Assembly: GCA_949751835.1 (NCBI GenBank)
Contig: CATKHK010000021.1
Coordinates: 310,001-374,000, forward strand
Direction: 5' to 3'
DNA: 64,000 nucleotides
From: Blepharisma japonicum
Lineage: Eukaryota; Ciliophora; Heterotrichea; Heterotrichida; Blepharismidae
In this document: positions 11,345-22,214 of the stretch, piece by piece
Layout: each line of letters starts with the position of its first letter
How positions within the stretch are numbered: position 1 is the first letter of the stretch
Made by a program: the position numbers and the translations under genes
Notes under the pieces: model-generated
Seen by the model: only the letters and a program-made list of their open reading frames with translations
What the model was told of the DNA's origin: nothing
Databases searched by the model: none

Positions 11345-11959
11345 ATAAATGTGTAAAATTGCTATTAAATATATTGAAAATAAAACGCCATATTAATCAT
11401 TAAATGTGGCATTAATCTGATGTAAGAGAGATATCAGAAAAAATTTTCTAGACAATCTTTATCCATTAATAATGAAATGGCATATCCAGGATAGCAATAA
11501 GCAATGTGCGAGATATTGCAGAGCTGTGATTTATGCCCCACTAACTGATGTTTTAAAATTTTCGAAAGGGATTGCTAACCAGAACTATTGGGGTAGAAGT
11601 TATAAATACAATAAGACATTCCTAGCAAAAAACTCACTTCCTGAAATATCTAATTCTATTTTCGTATAAATTAGATACATGCTTGATTTCCTTAACTTAA
11701 GGATTAATGCATATTCTGACTACCTGCTTTAAATTACACCTACCATAATTTGCTTTACATTATGATTCTAGAGCCTAAGGAAGTCTTTGATTCCAAACTC
11801 TGTATACTTGATAAAATGCACTGCGCAAATAACAATAATCCGCCTTTAATTATAATAAGCATATTCTCCCATAAATGAAAGCTAAATCACGACTGATTAT
11901 TTATGAAATAATTATAATATAATTTGTAGGCAAATTTTCTAATTGAAATTAAAATAAAC
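11345..11959. other. Intergenic spacer with one doubtful small frame
   Basis: AT-rich spacer of about 615 bp. The only candidate inside is the 65-codon frame at 11472-11669; the remainder shows nothing. Confidence 0.4.
11472..11669 (+). CDS. Doubtful 65-aa small frame
   Basis: A true ATG at 11472 opens a 65-codon frame to a TAA stop (MKWHIQDSNKQCARYCRAVI, then NQNYWGRSYKYNKTFL). The composition is not low-complexity, but there is no recognisable family, the surrounding spacer is AT-rich, and frames of this size arise by chance. Confidence 0.2.
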   Translation: MKWHIQDSNKQCARYCRAVIYAPLTDVLKFSKGIANQNYWGRSYKYNKTFLAKNSLPEISNSIFV

Positions 11960-12328
11960 TTAGAATTCTGTAAAGTGAAGTTCGACCTCTACACCAGGAT
12001 CGATATTGAAATCAGTGACTTTCTTAATAAAATCAGTTGGGCAGATCAATGTCACAACTCTTTTATGTATTCTCATTTCAAGTCTATCAAAAGTAGATGT
12101 TCCATTCCCGCAAGGACTTTTTCTGACAGTAATTCTCAATATCTTGGTAGGGAGTCTTACAGGTCCGTATGTCTTCAGATTTTCCTTTTTTGCTGAAGTT
12201 ATCAGTTTGGCTGTCATGCTTTCGAGTACTTGTAGTTTTGTGGATGTCAAAGTAAAGCGAATCTTCTGTGGCTTTGCCTCACTCTCAATTCCCTTTCCTT
12301 TTCCTTTCTCCAGTGATGTTTCAGCCAT
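11960..12328 (-). CDS. RPS20: Small-subunit ribosomal protein uS10 (eukaryotic S20)
   Basis: ATG 12328 to stop at 11960, 122 aa, full length for eukaryotic S20. Visible signatures: KIRFTLTSTKLQVLESM at the N-terminal strand, GPVRLPTKILRITVRKSPCG, the FDRLEMRIHKRVV segment and the C-terminal GVEVELHFTEF. The basic loop with LPTK binds rRNA in the head of the 40S subunit. No intron and no TGA codon, consistent with a highly expressed gene. Confidence 0.97.
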   Translation of the reverse strand: MAETSLEKGKGKGIESEAKPQKIRFTLTSTKLQVLESMTAKLITSAKKENLKTYGPVRLPTKILRITVRKSPCGNGTSTFDRLEMRIHKRVVTLICPTDFIKKVTDFNIDPGVEVELHFTEF

Positions 12329-12372
12329 TATGAACCACTTATTATTAAATCGTCCATTTATAAAAGAATTTC

Positions 12373-14433
12373 TTAAAATAATCCTCCTTTAGACCTGCCT
12401 CCTGAAAACAATCCGCTCCCTCCTGAAGGTTTATCTACTTGCTTTGGTGGCTGAGGTGGTGGTGTGCTATCATCTTTAAGTTCTTCAGGTTTTTTCTTTG
12501 GTTCTTCACTTGGGGGTTGCTCATTTACTTGCTTGAGTATTTCATCTTCGATTGAGTTAGCTTGGGCAGCGAGATTTGGGTCATGTTTAAGTATTTTTTC
12601 AGCTTTTCTAAGTGTTTGAAGCTGCTTCTTGATGTTATCTCTTTCAGTAGTGATGTGGGCTGGCTCGCTTAATAAGTTTAGAATTGTTTCGCTTCTATTG
12701 ATACTTTCATAAAGTTCCATTTGCAGCTTATCCATTACTGATCTTACTAAGAAATATCCAATGATTTTAGGGACGGTATCTCTTACATTTCTCACCACAA
12801 TCCTGAAGTAAGTGTCAATTCTACTTCTAATTTCATCAACAAATACATTTTCTGGGTTTTTAGCAACCTTGGTGTCACTTTTTGGTATTAAGTCTGTTCT
12901 CTTTGCTAGATATTCCACATCATTAGTGAAAATATACCCTTCTTCAGCGTCAATTAAATTTTCAACGATGACTTTGCATGCTTCTCTTTCTTTTACCAAA
13001 ACGTGTGAAGAAATATCCCCAATTTCCCCAGCCATTGTAGGGAACCTATAAAAGACTCTTTCTACGATCTTATGTGCAAGCTGATCTAAATAAGAGTGAA
13101 CGTCCATCAAGCAGTCAAGAACTGGTGATTTAAGCCTTTCGAGCTGTGGCTGCAACAAGAAAAGCAGTACATCAACAGAAGGGAAACCAGGAATATTATC
13201 ACCTTCATGCTGTGCCATGATTCTCTGGATATCTTCATTACTGTAATCTTGAGTTGCATTGTAATTCCCTGAATAGTCTTCTAATAAGGTATTGAAATAG
13301 TGCTTAATAGTGACTCCTCCAGCTAGGTCTTTCGCAATTCTTGAATTACTTCTCCTTTCAAATTTACCTCTAATTGTGTTCTTGAAGGTTTCACAGTAGT
13401 CAGTGATCATATTCCAAAGCAGTTGTGTCCTTTGTTTAGGCTCGACTGGAGTACTTGGCCCGAGTTCTTTTAGTCTTTCGTCACATTCTTTGATTCTATA
13501 CATGGTTTCTTTAAGAATTTCAGGAAGGAAATGCTTGATGTGGTTGAATAAAATTTGAGTTAAACGCTGGGTAAGGACATCTGTGCCTAAATATCCAGGA
13601 GGCATTGTGGAGTAAATGGGATGCTGTGCGAAGTACTCTTGTTCTTCTCTTAAAGCTGCCCCTACTCTGACGTTGTTATTAATATCTTCTTGAGACCTAT
13701 TTTTGACTCCGATGAAGCCAAGTCTCAAAGCAACTTCTTGCCCCATGAGGACTTTTTTGGCATTGGTTCCTCTGTCCATAATATCGATTTTTGTGATAAC
13801 TCCTAGAGTTCTGATCCCAGTCTTGTCAACTTTATTTGCCATAAGCAGTGATTCACTGGTGCTAATATCAGTATTTGCAGCAATAACACATAAGATGATA
13901 GTTCTTGGGTCAGTGATATACCTATATGCCATTTCCTTAGTAATCTTTTCAATATCCGCTGGTTGATCACTATTTTTAATAGGGATTCTAGTAATCCCAG
14001 GAAGATCAATCAGTGTAAGATCTGGACAAGTAGAAGAGTGAATTGTCAAAACAATTGGATCATCAACAATTCCTTTATTTCTTCCTGCGCGGTCGTCTGT
14101 TAGTCTTTCGATTTGTTCTCTCACTTTTTCAAATTCAGTATATCTTGTCGTATTGCCTTCGAATATAGCCCATGGTTGTGTTTGATTTTCTTCATGGACA
14201 AGTCTAAGCTCCAATGGTCTACGAGTACAGACTCCTTCGTTTCTAGGCAAAAAATTGAGCCCTACTATTGATTCGAGTACTGAACTCTTACCACTGCTTT
14301 GGAGTCCCAAGGTCACTATTCTAGGTAGCCGAATGTATTTTTGGAGTCCAGCATCTCTCAAATGATCTACGAGGGTTATGAGCGAGCGCAAGTTGCTGTA
14401 AAATGTTCCTGCAAATTCTTCACTGGAATCCAT
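12373..14433 (-). CDS. Dynamin-related GTPase
   Basis: ATG 14433 to stop at 12373, 686 aa, uninterrupted. Dynamins assemble on membranes and use GTP to constrict and cut them. G1 P-loop GLQSSGKSS (43-51), the G2 Thr in the GVCTRRPL block (67-74), G3 DLPG (143-146) and G4 TKID (214-217) are intact. Middle/stalk and GED regions follow (GED-like helix around residues 540-610). There is no PH domain. The tail is Pro/Lys-rich and ends in a Gly/Ser stretch (SGGSGLFSGGRSKGGLF). This architecture matches DRP1/Vps1 and ciliate Drp proteins; which membrane it serves is not shown. Confidence 0.95.
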   Translation of the reverse strand: MDSSEEFAGTFYSNLRSLITLVDHLRDAGLQKYIRLPRIVTLGLQSSGKSSVLESIVGLNFLPRNEGVCTRRPLELRLVHEENQTQPWAIFEGNTTRYTEFEKVREQIERLTDDRAGRNKGIVDDPIVLTIHSSTCPDLTLIDLPGITRIPIKNSDQPADIEKITKEMAYRYITDPRTIILCVIAANTDISTSESLLMANKVDKTGIRTLGVITKIDIMDRGTNAKKVLMGQEVALRLGFIGVKNRSQEDINNNVRVGAALREEQEYFAQHPIYSTMPPGYLGTDVLTQRLTQILFNHIKHFLPEILKETMYRIKECDERLKELGPSTPVEPKQRTQLLWNMITDYCETFKNTIRGKFERRSNSRIAKDLAGGVTIKHYFNTLLEDYSGNYNATQDYSNEDIQRIMAQHEGDNIPGFPSVDVLLFLLQPQLERLKSPVLDCLMDVHSYLDQLAHKIVERVFYRFPTMAGEIGDISSHVLVKEREACKVIVENLIDAEEGYIFTNDVEYLAKRTDLIPKSDTKVAKNPENVFVDEIRSRIDTYFRIVVRNVRDTVPKIIGYFLVRSVMDKLQMELYESINRSETILNLLSEPAHITTERDNIKKQLQTLRKAEKILKHDPNLAAQANSIEDEILKQVNEQPPSEEPKKKPEELKDDSTPPPQPPKQVDKPSGGSGLFSGGRSKGGLF

Positions 14434-14843
14434 CTTCGGCTTTTAATTTATGCAACATTTAATAGGAAGAAATGATAAAAATAAAGGCAATGAAATTGTG
14501 GATACAATTCTGAGGTGTTCTATAAAGAAATCAGGAAATTATTAGCGTTGAAAAAAAGCCTTATATGTTCTGTTATGTTCTAGGCTATTAAATGAGCCTT
14601 ATATCCCCTTTTTGGAATCAATAATTATTTTATTTTTATATATAGCAAAGGCTAATTCATCTCTTTGAGTGTTCTGCTTTAATTGATCAGAAATCAGCTT
14701 GAATATAAAAATTAAAAATTTACAGTTTAGTTTAAGGTTGAATAATTGAGTATATTCACTTTTGCATATTTAGGGGTTCCAGGAGACAGCTTCTCTTTTA
14801 ATTTAGGGATTATTCTTGACTTCTCTATTTCCCTATTTAGCCC
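14434..14843. other. Intergenic, nothing recognised
   Basis: AT-rich spacer upstream of the dynamin gene. AGCCTTATAT and GAGCCTTATAT occur close together near 14556 and 14594; otherwise featureless. Confidence 0.4.
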
Positions 14844-15422
14844 TTACGTAACCTCTTCAGCAATTTCTTGGCAATGCCTATTTTCATCATCAGTGATAGG
14901 TTCAGGAGTTGACAGAGACCTTCTATGGATTCTTAAATTTGGCTTTTTAGCTTTATCTTCTGAAAACTCTCGTCTCACATAGGCTGGATCAGGTTCATCT
15001 TTACCTAAAATTCGGATTGGACTTTGTTCTTCACTACTTCTTTCTTCAATTACCTCAGGCATCGGGGTTCATTTTTGTGCTTTGAATTTAAAAAATAAAT
15101 CCAATAGCGATTTTTTCAGCAAAATTCGCAGTCTGCGATCGTAATCTTCTTGTTTTTTGTGCTGACTTTGGATTAAGAGAATTTGAATATCTACATCGTC
15201 TCGAAAGCTTTTGGAGAGCCCATTGTCAAGTGAGCTGGCGTTTTTATGCAAAAAAGAGGTTTGAGGACTGATAATGTCAGTATCAGATAACTCGGAATCA
15301 GCATAGCAGCCTTCGTCAAGTTCTTCTTGGTAATTTGGAGTTTCTTCAGAATCTGGCTCAATTAAGTCTTGATGAGGAGAGAAATGGTATTGTATTGAGT
15401 GAGATTTAAGGATTTTCTTCAT
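14844..15422 (-). CDS. 192-aa acidic hypothetical protein
   Basis: ATG 15422 to TAA 14844-14846, with TGA as Trp at 15069-15071. The protein is acidic, with a Ser/Asp/Glu-rich first half (EPDSEETPNYQEELDEG), a short amphipathic helix (YDRRLRILLKKSLLDLFFKF) and a C-terminus with likely phosphosites (IHRRSLSTPEP). No known domain. Confidence 0.65.
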
Positions 15423-15900
15423 TGATGAAGAGTCTTATATAACAGTGATATTTATTATATACAGAAAAATGATGACTTGACTTTATTGAGACTATTTTAA
15501 TCAGAAATATAAGGGGTGCAAATAAATATTATTATAGATTCTATTCCATCAGAGCAGATCATATAATTCTGCTGAAGAAATCATAGGCTTCCTTAATTTA
15601 ATCTTCAGTTGAGTAAATGCCTGAAGCAATATTAATAAAGATATGGCGAAATTATAAAAGAAATTAAACCACTAACTAGATATTAAAAATCTAAATTTTA
15701 TTTTATTATTATCCTTCATTAACTCATATAATTTTATATTTTTCTTTGATTTATCAAAACCTGAAAAATTTTTCTCAGTGAAAAAATATATTCATTAGTA
15801 ATGTCTATGGAACTTTATAAATTTATTTAATAGTTATTTTATTTCAATAAAGCAAAAATCATACTTTTCATGAAAATTAATTATATGAAATAATAACAAA
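15423..15900. other. Intergenic between divergent genes, nothing recognised
   Basis: AT-rich spacer between divergent starts at 15422 and 15901. It presumably holds both promoters, but no motif can be named. Confidence 0.4.
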
Positions 15901-17229
15901 ATGCCAGAATGAACACTTATTGGAGTTTTAGCTTTAGAATTCATAACAAATTCGGCGAATTCAAACATTGCACCTTTTCTTCCACGATTGGCTAGCCATA
16001 AAGACATTTCAAGCCGAGATACTGGATTAATTATTGCATCAACTCCTTTGGTAGCCTGCTTATGCTTGCCCATCTATGGAACCCTTATGGCGAAAATAGG
16101 CCGAAAGAAAATTCTCCTCACTTGTATTGGATTTGAAGTAAAAAGAATATAGGTTTTAAACATAGCTATTCTCTCTACCTTGCCAAATTATGATGCTGCT
16201 ACATTTATGGCGATCGGAGTTATCATTAGATGTATTGAAGGATTTTCATCAGCTGGAATAAGTGCTCTGTCTCTAGGAATCCTTACAAATACATATAAAG
16301 ATAAAATCTCTCAGGTTATTGGAATGCAGCAAGGTGTTATAGGAATTAGTTTAATTCTTGGGCCGATAATTGGCTCTGTGCTATATCGAATTGGAGAATT
16401 CACTGCAATTTTTTTGACTTATTCAATATTCTTATTATTGATGATACCGTTGATATTTTGAACTGTTCCAAAGGATTCACCTTATGAAAATCCACCAATT
16501 CCTGTATCATGAAATTCGATTTTAAAAATGAGGACTACATTAATGGATTTTATTAGTATTTTCATTGCTTATTTTGCAAGCTCTTCAATTGATCCGACAT
16601 TGAGCAATTTTATTACAAGCAATTTCTCTATTAGTGATGCAAATGTTGGGTTTTTCTTTTGCATTACTACATCATTCTTTACAGTTTCTATTTTGATTAT
16701 AAGCAGATTTAAAGTGATTTTAAAATACAAATTGCTCATACTATTCAATTTATTTATTTTATCTTTTTCTTTATTTACAATAGGGCCAATATCAGTTTTA
16801 CATATTCCTCCTAATTTTGTAAACTTATCTCTATCACTTGCTTTAATTGGAGTAGGCTTAGCATTCGGAATGGTTAGCTTTTTACCTGATATGGCTGCTG
16901 ACACATTTATGAAAGCTCCATATTTAGATAAATCTCATGTATTAGATAAACTATCTGCCCTTTTAGCCTTAGGTGTATGATCTGGGAGAGCTGCAGGCCC
17001 ACCAATTTCTGGGTATTTAAAAGACCACATGGAATTTCAAGATTCAGAAGCAATTATTGGCTTGGTGGTGCTTATATATATGTTTGCTTTTGGAATCTAT
17101 GGTGGAGGATTTCAACTTATCAAAAATATTAAAAATAGATCCAAAAGAATTGAAGAAATTCTTGTAGAAAGTGAGATGATTGAAGCCAAGCGATCCTTTT
17201 ATTACCTAGAAGAAGAGGAAGCGTTTTAA
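15901..17229 (+). CDS. Major facilitator superfamily transporter (SLC18-like)
   Basis: Exons 15901-16137 and 16153-17229 give 437 aa, with TGA as Trp in several places (MPEWT, IFWTVP, LGVWSG). The first in-frame ATG after upstream stops is 15901. About 12 hydrophobic segments are visible. The MFS loop 2-3 signature appears as GTLMAKIGRKKIL, and the IIRCIEGFSSAG segment followed by GVIGISLILGPIIGSVLY resembles the SLC18/SLC18B1 branch of amine and polyamine exporters. The second half ends with VWSGRAAGPPISGYL. The substrate is inference only; the tail is charged and cytosolic. Confidence 0.88.
16138..16152 (+). other. 15-nt intron in the MFS gene
   Basis: GTAAAAAGAATATAG lies exactly between GAA (Glu) and GTT (Val). 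The in-frame TAG would truncate the protein; removal restores the MFS frame in phase 0. A at position 10 and a TAG end match the other five introns here. Confidence 0.92.
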
Positions 17230-18030
17230 TAATTTTTGTCCTATGAGCTATAAAATAACATATTATATAACTAATTGAAAATATCTGCTCAATTAATTTA
17301 TATATATATTGAAAAATTTTGAATTAAAAGCCGAAAAAGATTTCGGTATGATTAAAAGGATCTTAATAAGAGATCATAATTTTTATCTGTTGTCTTTTCT
17401 ATCTTTCAGTAATATTTTTAGTTTTAGATTTTACACTCAGCTGAAGCAGAGTAAGATGATTTTAAGTGTTTTTTAAGATTTTAAGAATTATTAACTAGGC
17501 TGGTCTTGGAAATAAAGCAGTGATTAAAATATTTATTATTTCTTGGATAATATAAAATGACAAATTCAATTTTGAATTATATATGTCTAGAAAATTCGAA
17601 GAAATTTGGTGAAATGTAAAAGGGCATTTGAGAGTGTACTGAATTATCTAGCAATAAGTCTTAAGTAAATTGAAAGTAAATTGACCTTATAATCTTATAG
17701 TTTTTTGATATACTTAAAGATCGCATTATTGCTCTATTTATACTTCATAATTATCTTATGTAATTTTTTTTAGTTTATTAAGGTGTTTTGCAGTCATACA
17801 AATTTATAACTTATTAGTCACCTTTTTTTATTTCCCACTTAAAAATGAAGTATTCTCCAATATTTGTTGCCATTGTTAATTTTACAATTTTTTAAACGAA
17901 ATTATCAAGTAAAACGTTCGATTTGTATAACTTTAATCAATTTTTTTAACTTAAATTATTTTATCGCTATCCACATGCAAAGCTCCATTTCTTTGTCGAT
18001 ATTTTGATCAACCATAACCATTGCTATAAA
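17230..18030. other. Intergenic, 800 bp, nothing recognised
   Basis: Long AT-rich spacer upstream of the aldehyde dehydrogenase pair. No frame, tRNA-like TTCGA element or structured GC-rich block was found. Confidence 0.45.
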
Positions 18031-19515
18031 ATGCTTAACAATCTTGCAAGAAGGTTTTCTTCGAAGTACCAAACCCATCTTCTCATAAACAATCAATGGG
18101 TTAAGTCTAGCTCGCATAGCACTTTCCAAACAATTAATCCAGCTACTGAAGAAGTGATTGCTGAAGTCCAGAGATCCAATGAGGAAGATGTCAACAAGGC
18201 TGTCAAAGCAGCAAGAAACGCTTTTGACAACGGGCCATGGCGCAGAATGAGTGGAAGAGAAAGAGGTGCTCTCCTCCATAATCTCGCCCACTTAATGACT
18301 AAGCATCATGACGAATTGGCGAAATTGGAAACAATAGATAATGGGAAGCCAATTAGCGATTCTAAAAATATTGACGTGCCACTAGCTATTCAATGTTACG
18401 AGTATTATGCAGGAGCTGCAAATAATATTCGAGGATCTACGATTCCTATCACAGGTCCTTACCTCTGTTATACTAGAAAAGAACCAAAAGGTGTGGCCGG
18501 ACAAATTATTCCGTGGAATTTCCCACTCCTTATGCAAGCTTGGAAATTAGGTCCTGCACTAGCAGCAGGCTGTACCGTTATTCTTAAGCCAGCCGAATTG
18601 ACACCTTTATCTGCCCTGAAAGTTGGCGAGTTAATTGTTGAGGCAGGTTTCCCTGAAGGAGTTGTGAATATTTTGCCAGGTTATGGAGATGCAGGAGCCG
18701 CAATGGTAGTCCATCCTGATATTGATAAAATTGCTTTTACAGGATCAACTGAAGTAGGTCTTGAAATTATGAGGAATGCTTCGACTGGCAATCTAAAAAG
18801 GGTTACCTTAGAATTAGGAGGAAAAAGTCCTAATATTGTCCTTGATGACGCTGATATGGATTGTGCTATTGCTCAAGCACATATTGGGCTATTCTTAAAT
18901 CAGGGGCAATGCTGTATTGCTGGGTCAAGGCTTTTTGTACAAGAATCAATATACAATAGATTCCTTGAAAAAATTGTGGAGACTGCTAAATCAGCGGTTC
19001 TTGGAGATCCACTAGATCCAAAGACTACGCAAGGTCCTCAGATTGATCATGTTCAATTTAAAAAAATTCTTGGGTTAATTGCCAAAGGAAAGCAAGAAGG
19101 TGCAAAATTATTACTTGGAGGAAACAGATGGGGATCGAAAGGTTACTTTATTGAGCCTACTATTTTTGCCGATGTCACTGATAATATGACTATTGCTAGA
19201 GAGGAAATTTTCGGACCTGTCATGAACATCTTAAAATTCAAAACTATTGAAGAAGTCATCCAAAGAGCAAACAATTCTCAATATGGGCTTGGAGCAGGTG
19301 TGCATACAAGAGATATTGAAAAAGCGATTAAAATCACTAATGAATTAAGAACTGGCACCGTTTATGTGAACTGCTATGATGTTTTCCGTGAGAATACACC
19401 TTTCGGAGGATATAAGAATTCCGGAGTCGGAAGAGAGCTTGGAGAGCAAGGGCTCGAAAATTATTTGGAAAATAAGACGGTCATTGTGAAGACCTCAAAT
19501 GATACTCTCCCGTAA
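18031..19515 (+). CDS. Mitochondrial-type aldehyde dehydrogenase, copy 1
   Basis: ATG 18031 to TAA 19515, 494 aa. The N-terminus ([18 protein letters not shown]) looks like a mitochondrial presequence. NAD-dependent ALDH oxidises aldehydes to acids. The Rossmann entry [10 protein letters not shown], general base Glu in TLELGGKSP (~261), catalytic Cys in NQGQCC (~294-295), EEIFGPV and the C-terminal [11 protein letters not shown] block are all intact. All its Trp codons are TGG, unlike the neighbouring copy. It lies head-to-tail 384 bp upstream of copy 2. Confidence 0.96.
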   Translation: MLNNLARRFSSKYQTHLLINNQWVKSSSHSTFQTINPATEEVIAEVQRSNEEDVNKAVKAARNAFDNGPWRRMSGRERGALLHNLAHLMTKHHDELAKLETIDNGKPISDSKNIDVPLAIQCYEYYAGAANNIRGSTIPITGPYLCYTRKEPKGVAGQIIPWNFPLLMQAWKLGPALAAGCTVILKPAELTPLSALKVGELIVEAGFPEGVVNILPGYGDAGAAMVVHPDIDKIAFTGSTEVGLEIMRNASTGNLKRVTLELGGKSPNIVLDDADMDCAIAQAHIGLFLNQGQCCIAGSRLFVQESIYNRFLEKIVETAKSAVLGDPLDPKTTQGPQIDHVQFKKILGLIAKGKQEGAKLLLGGNRWGSKGYFIEPTIFADVTDNMTIAREEIFGPVMNILKFKTIEEVIQRANNSQYGLGAGVHTRDIEKAIKITNELRTGTVYVNCYDVFRENTPFGGYKNSGVGRELGEQGLENYLENKTVIVKTSNDTLP

Positions 19516-19899
19516 TTATTAATCTTAATAAAGATTTATAATTTAATTCGATTAAACAATAATAACTTCAAATTTTCGAAGCTTGTTTTAAAATGCTAAG
19601 TCCAACATCAAAAGTAATAAAATTACTCATTATTTAAATATTTTTCACAAAAATTATGTCGAAATTCACTTTCAACTTCAATAATAATGATATATATAAA
19701 ATAATTAATTTCAAAGCTTAATTCATTTTCTTCTCAAATGTTTAGAGATATGTTGCTAAAAGCAACTAATAGGAATTAAAGTATTTTTTAGTACTAGCAA
19801 AATATAAGAATCTTTAACTCTTAGCTATTAGTGTGAAACTATTAGTATTGATATTTCTGACAAACCATTTTAATCCAAAATATAATCCAATCATTTAAT
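19516..19899. other. Spacer between the two ALDH copies
   Basis: AT-rich 384-bp spacer. It does not repeat the sequence upstream of copy 1, so the two promoters have diverged beyond recognition. Confidence 0.4.
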
Positions 19900-21384
19900 A
19901 TGCTACGAAAACTTCACAGAAATTTCGCATTCCACCTTCAAACCAACTTACTCATAAATAACAAATTTGTAAATTCAGCTGAGCGCACAACTTTCCCAAC
20001 ATTCAATCCAACAACTGAGGAACAAATCGCTGAAGTGCAGCTAGCAGGAGACAATGATGTCGCTGATGCTGTTTCGGCGGCTAGATCTGCATTTGATAGA
20101 GGTCCTTGAAGATTTATGAGTGGCAGAGATAGAGGAAAGCTTCTATATAAGCTAGCAGACTTAATTGAAAAACACTCCAAAGATTTAGCTCGCGCAGAAA
20201 CTATTGATAGCGGCAAGCCTATCCATAATGTTATGAATATTGATATCCCTCTAGCTGTTAATACATATAGATATTATGCCGGACTTGCTAACAATATTAA
20301 GGGTAATACAATTCCAATCCATGGAAATTATGCCTGTTATACGAGAAAAGAACCTGTAGGAGTCGCTGCACAAATTATCCCATGAAATTTTCCGATATTA
20401 ATGCAAGCGTGAAAGTTATCTCATGCATTGGCAGCTGGCTGTACCGTTGTATTGAAGCCTGCAGAACAAACACCGCTCACTGCGTTACTAATAGGAGAAT
20501 TAGTTGTTGAAGCAGGCTTTCCTCCAGGTGTGGTTAATATATTGACGGGATTTGGAGAAACTGGAGAATCTCTTGTATTACATCCAGATGTTGATAAAAT
20601 TGCGTTTACTGGCTCAACAGAAGTTGGCCATAAAATAATAAAAATCTCAGGAAATTCCGGCATAAAGCGGGTTTCTCTTGAACTTGGTGGCAAAAGCCCA
20701 CAAATTATATTTGATGACGCCGATATAAATAATGCTGTAGCAATTGCTCATAATGGATTATTTTTTAATCAAGGTCAATGTTGTAATGCTGCATCAAGAA
20801 TCTTTGTCCAAGATAAAATTTATGATGAATTCATCGAACAGTCAGTTAAAAGCGCAGAAAGTAGAATTTTAGGAGACCCATTAAAAGAAACAACAGAGCA
20901 TGGACCTATGGTTGATGATGTGCAATTTAATAAAGTACTAACATATATAGAAAAAGGAAAAAGCGAGGGTGCCACAATTTTAACAGGAGGGAAGAGAGCT
21001 GGGAAGATTGGATATTTCATACAGCCGACTGTATTTGTTGATGTAACTGATGAAATGACGATTGCTAAAGAAGAAATTTTTGGCCCAGTCATGTGTATTA
21101 TGAAATTTAAAACCATTGAAGAAGTAATAGAAAGAGCTAATAAAACCCGTTATGGACTTGTTGGAGGAGTCCTCACACGTGATATTGATAAAGCTTTAAG
21201 AGTAACTAATGAGTTAAAAGCAGGAACTATTTATGTTAACTGCTATGGAGTTACAACTGAAAATACTCCTTTCGGTGGATATAAAGAATCTGGACTTGGC
21301 AGAGAACTAGGTGAAGAAGGCCTCCAGAGCTATTTAGAATCAAAAACAGTTATAATCCAAACTCCAAAAAACACAATTCCTTAA
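19900..21384 (+). CDS. Mitochondrial-type aldehyde dehydrogenase, copy 2
   Basis: ATG 19900 to TAA 21384, 494 aa, exactly the length of copy 1. Three Trp are encoded by TGA (RGP-W-RFMSG, IIP-W-NFP, QA-W-KLS) where copy 1 has TGG, which directly supports TGA as Trp. The N-terminus ([18 protein letters not shown]) again looks like a mitochondrial presequence. Catalytic NQGQCC, Glu in [16 protein letters not shown] and [11 protein letters not shown] are intact, so it should be active. KLSHALAAG replaces copy 1 KLGPALAAG near the cofactor site. A tandem duplicate, clearly diverged. Confidence 0.95.
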
Positions 21385-21398
21385 TTATTAATTTAAAA

Positions 21399-22214
21399 TT
21401 ATCTATAAGCACGTTTTTTCATTTGTTTTCCGATATTTTTCAGCTCTTCCATCCTTTTCGCTATATTTTCATTCAAGTCTTTTGCCACGTCCATAAAATT
21501 CTTTGGAAAATTATCAATTTTTTGTGATGAAAATTTGCCGACATGATAAAGACCTTTAAATTGTTTTAAGTGATCAGGAAGCTCTAATTTTGCGCTCCTC
21601 AGCAGTTTTTCTTCAAGATCAAAGTCCTCTTTTGTTTTAGTCCTGGCGAGCTGCTTGTCCATACTAAGTGTTCCATGATGTCCATGGAGGTGTTCATGTA
21701 TTGCATCCATGTCTAAATAATCAGTTGAAAATCCTTTTCTAGATTCGAGGTTATTTCTCTTGGTTGGAGTATTTGCTAAATAAATTTTTTGTTTGCTGCC
21801 GATTTCATATGCTGGTTTTGGATTATAATATCCTACTTCAGGAACGTTGATGCGTTTACGCTTTGTTCTTGCTAAGGTTTTGACTGATGAGCTTAAAAAT
21901 GCAACTTTCTTGGGAGGCTTTTTTTTGTGGGAGAGTAAAATTGGTTCTGGGCTGGCACGAGAAGAAAATGTCAGACAGGGAGGTTCAGGATCTATTGATA
22001 ATAGCTTTCCTGTGTCACCTCTTTCATGAATAAAAGGAATAAATGAGCTTCTTCGGGTATGTAGAGTAAAATTAGAAAAGTCTGTTACAGAATAACAAGA
22101 GTTCCGAGATGTTGAGTTTCCAGTAGGAGATTGCAATGGAGACAAGACTATTGGAAAGAGTTTGTTGGAATGAATTTCTTGATCGCTTATTTGTTTTCGC
22201 TTCATTAATGGCAT
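21399..22214 (-). CDS. 271-aa basic hypothetical protein
   Basis: ATG 22214 to TAA 21399, converging on ALDH copy 2 with about 14 bp between the stops. The protein is basic and Ser/Pro/Lys-rich in its first half (FPIVLSPLQSPTGNSTS, HKKKPPKKVAFLSSS). A conserved-looking block follows (YLDMDAIHEHLHGHHGTLSM) and a helical end (FMDVAKDLNENIAKRMEEL). The His-rich segment could bind metal, but this is speculative. No family recognised. Confidence 0.75.
   Translation of the reverse strand: MPLMKRKQISDQEIHSNKLFPIVLSPLQSPTGNSTSRNSCYSVTDFSNFTLHTRRSSFIPFIHERGDTGKLLSIDPEPPCLTFSSRASPEPILLSHKKKPPKKVAFLSSSVKTLARTKRKRINVPEVGYYNPKPAYEIGSKQKIYLANTPTKRNNLESRKGFSTDYLDMDAIHEHLHGHHGTLSMDKQLARTKTKEDFDLEEKLLRSAKLELPDHLKQFKGLYHVGKFSSQKIDNFPKNFMDVAKDLNENIAKRMEELKNIGKQMKKRAYR

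Noticed and set aside
15834-16073. Minus-strand frame starting MGKHKQATKG
   Set aside because: Lies opposite the first exon of the MFS transporter, whose plus-strand reading gives clear transporter motifs.
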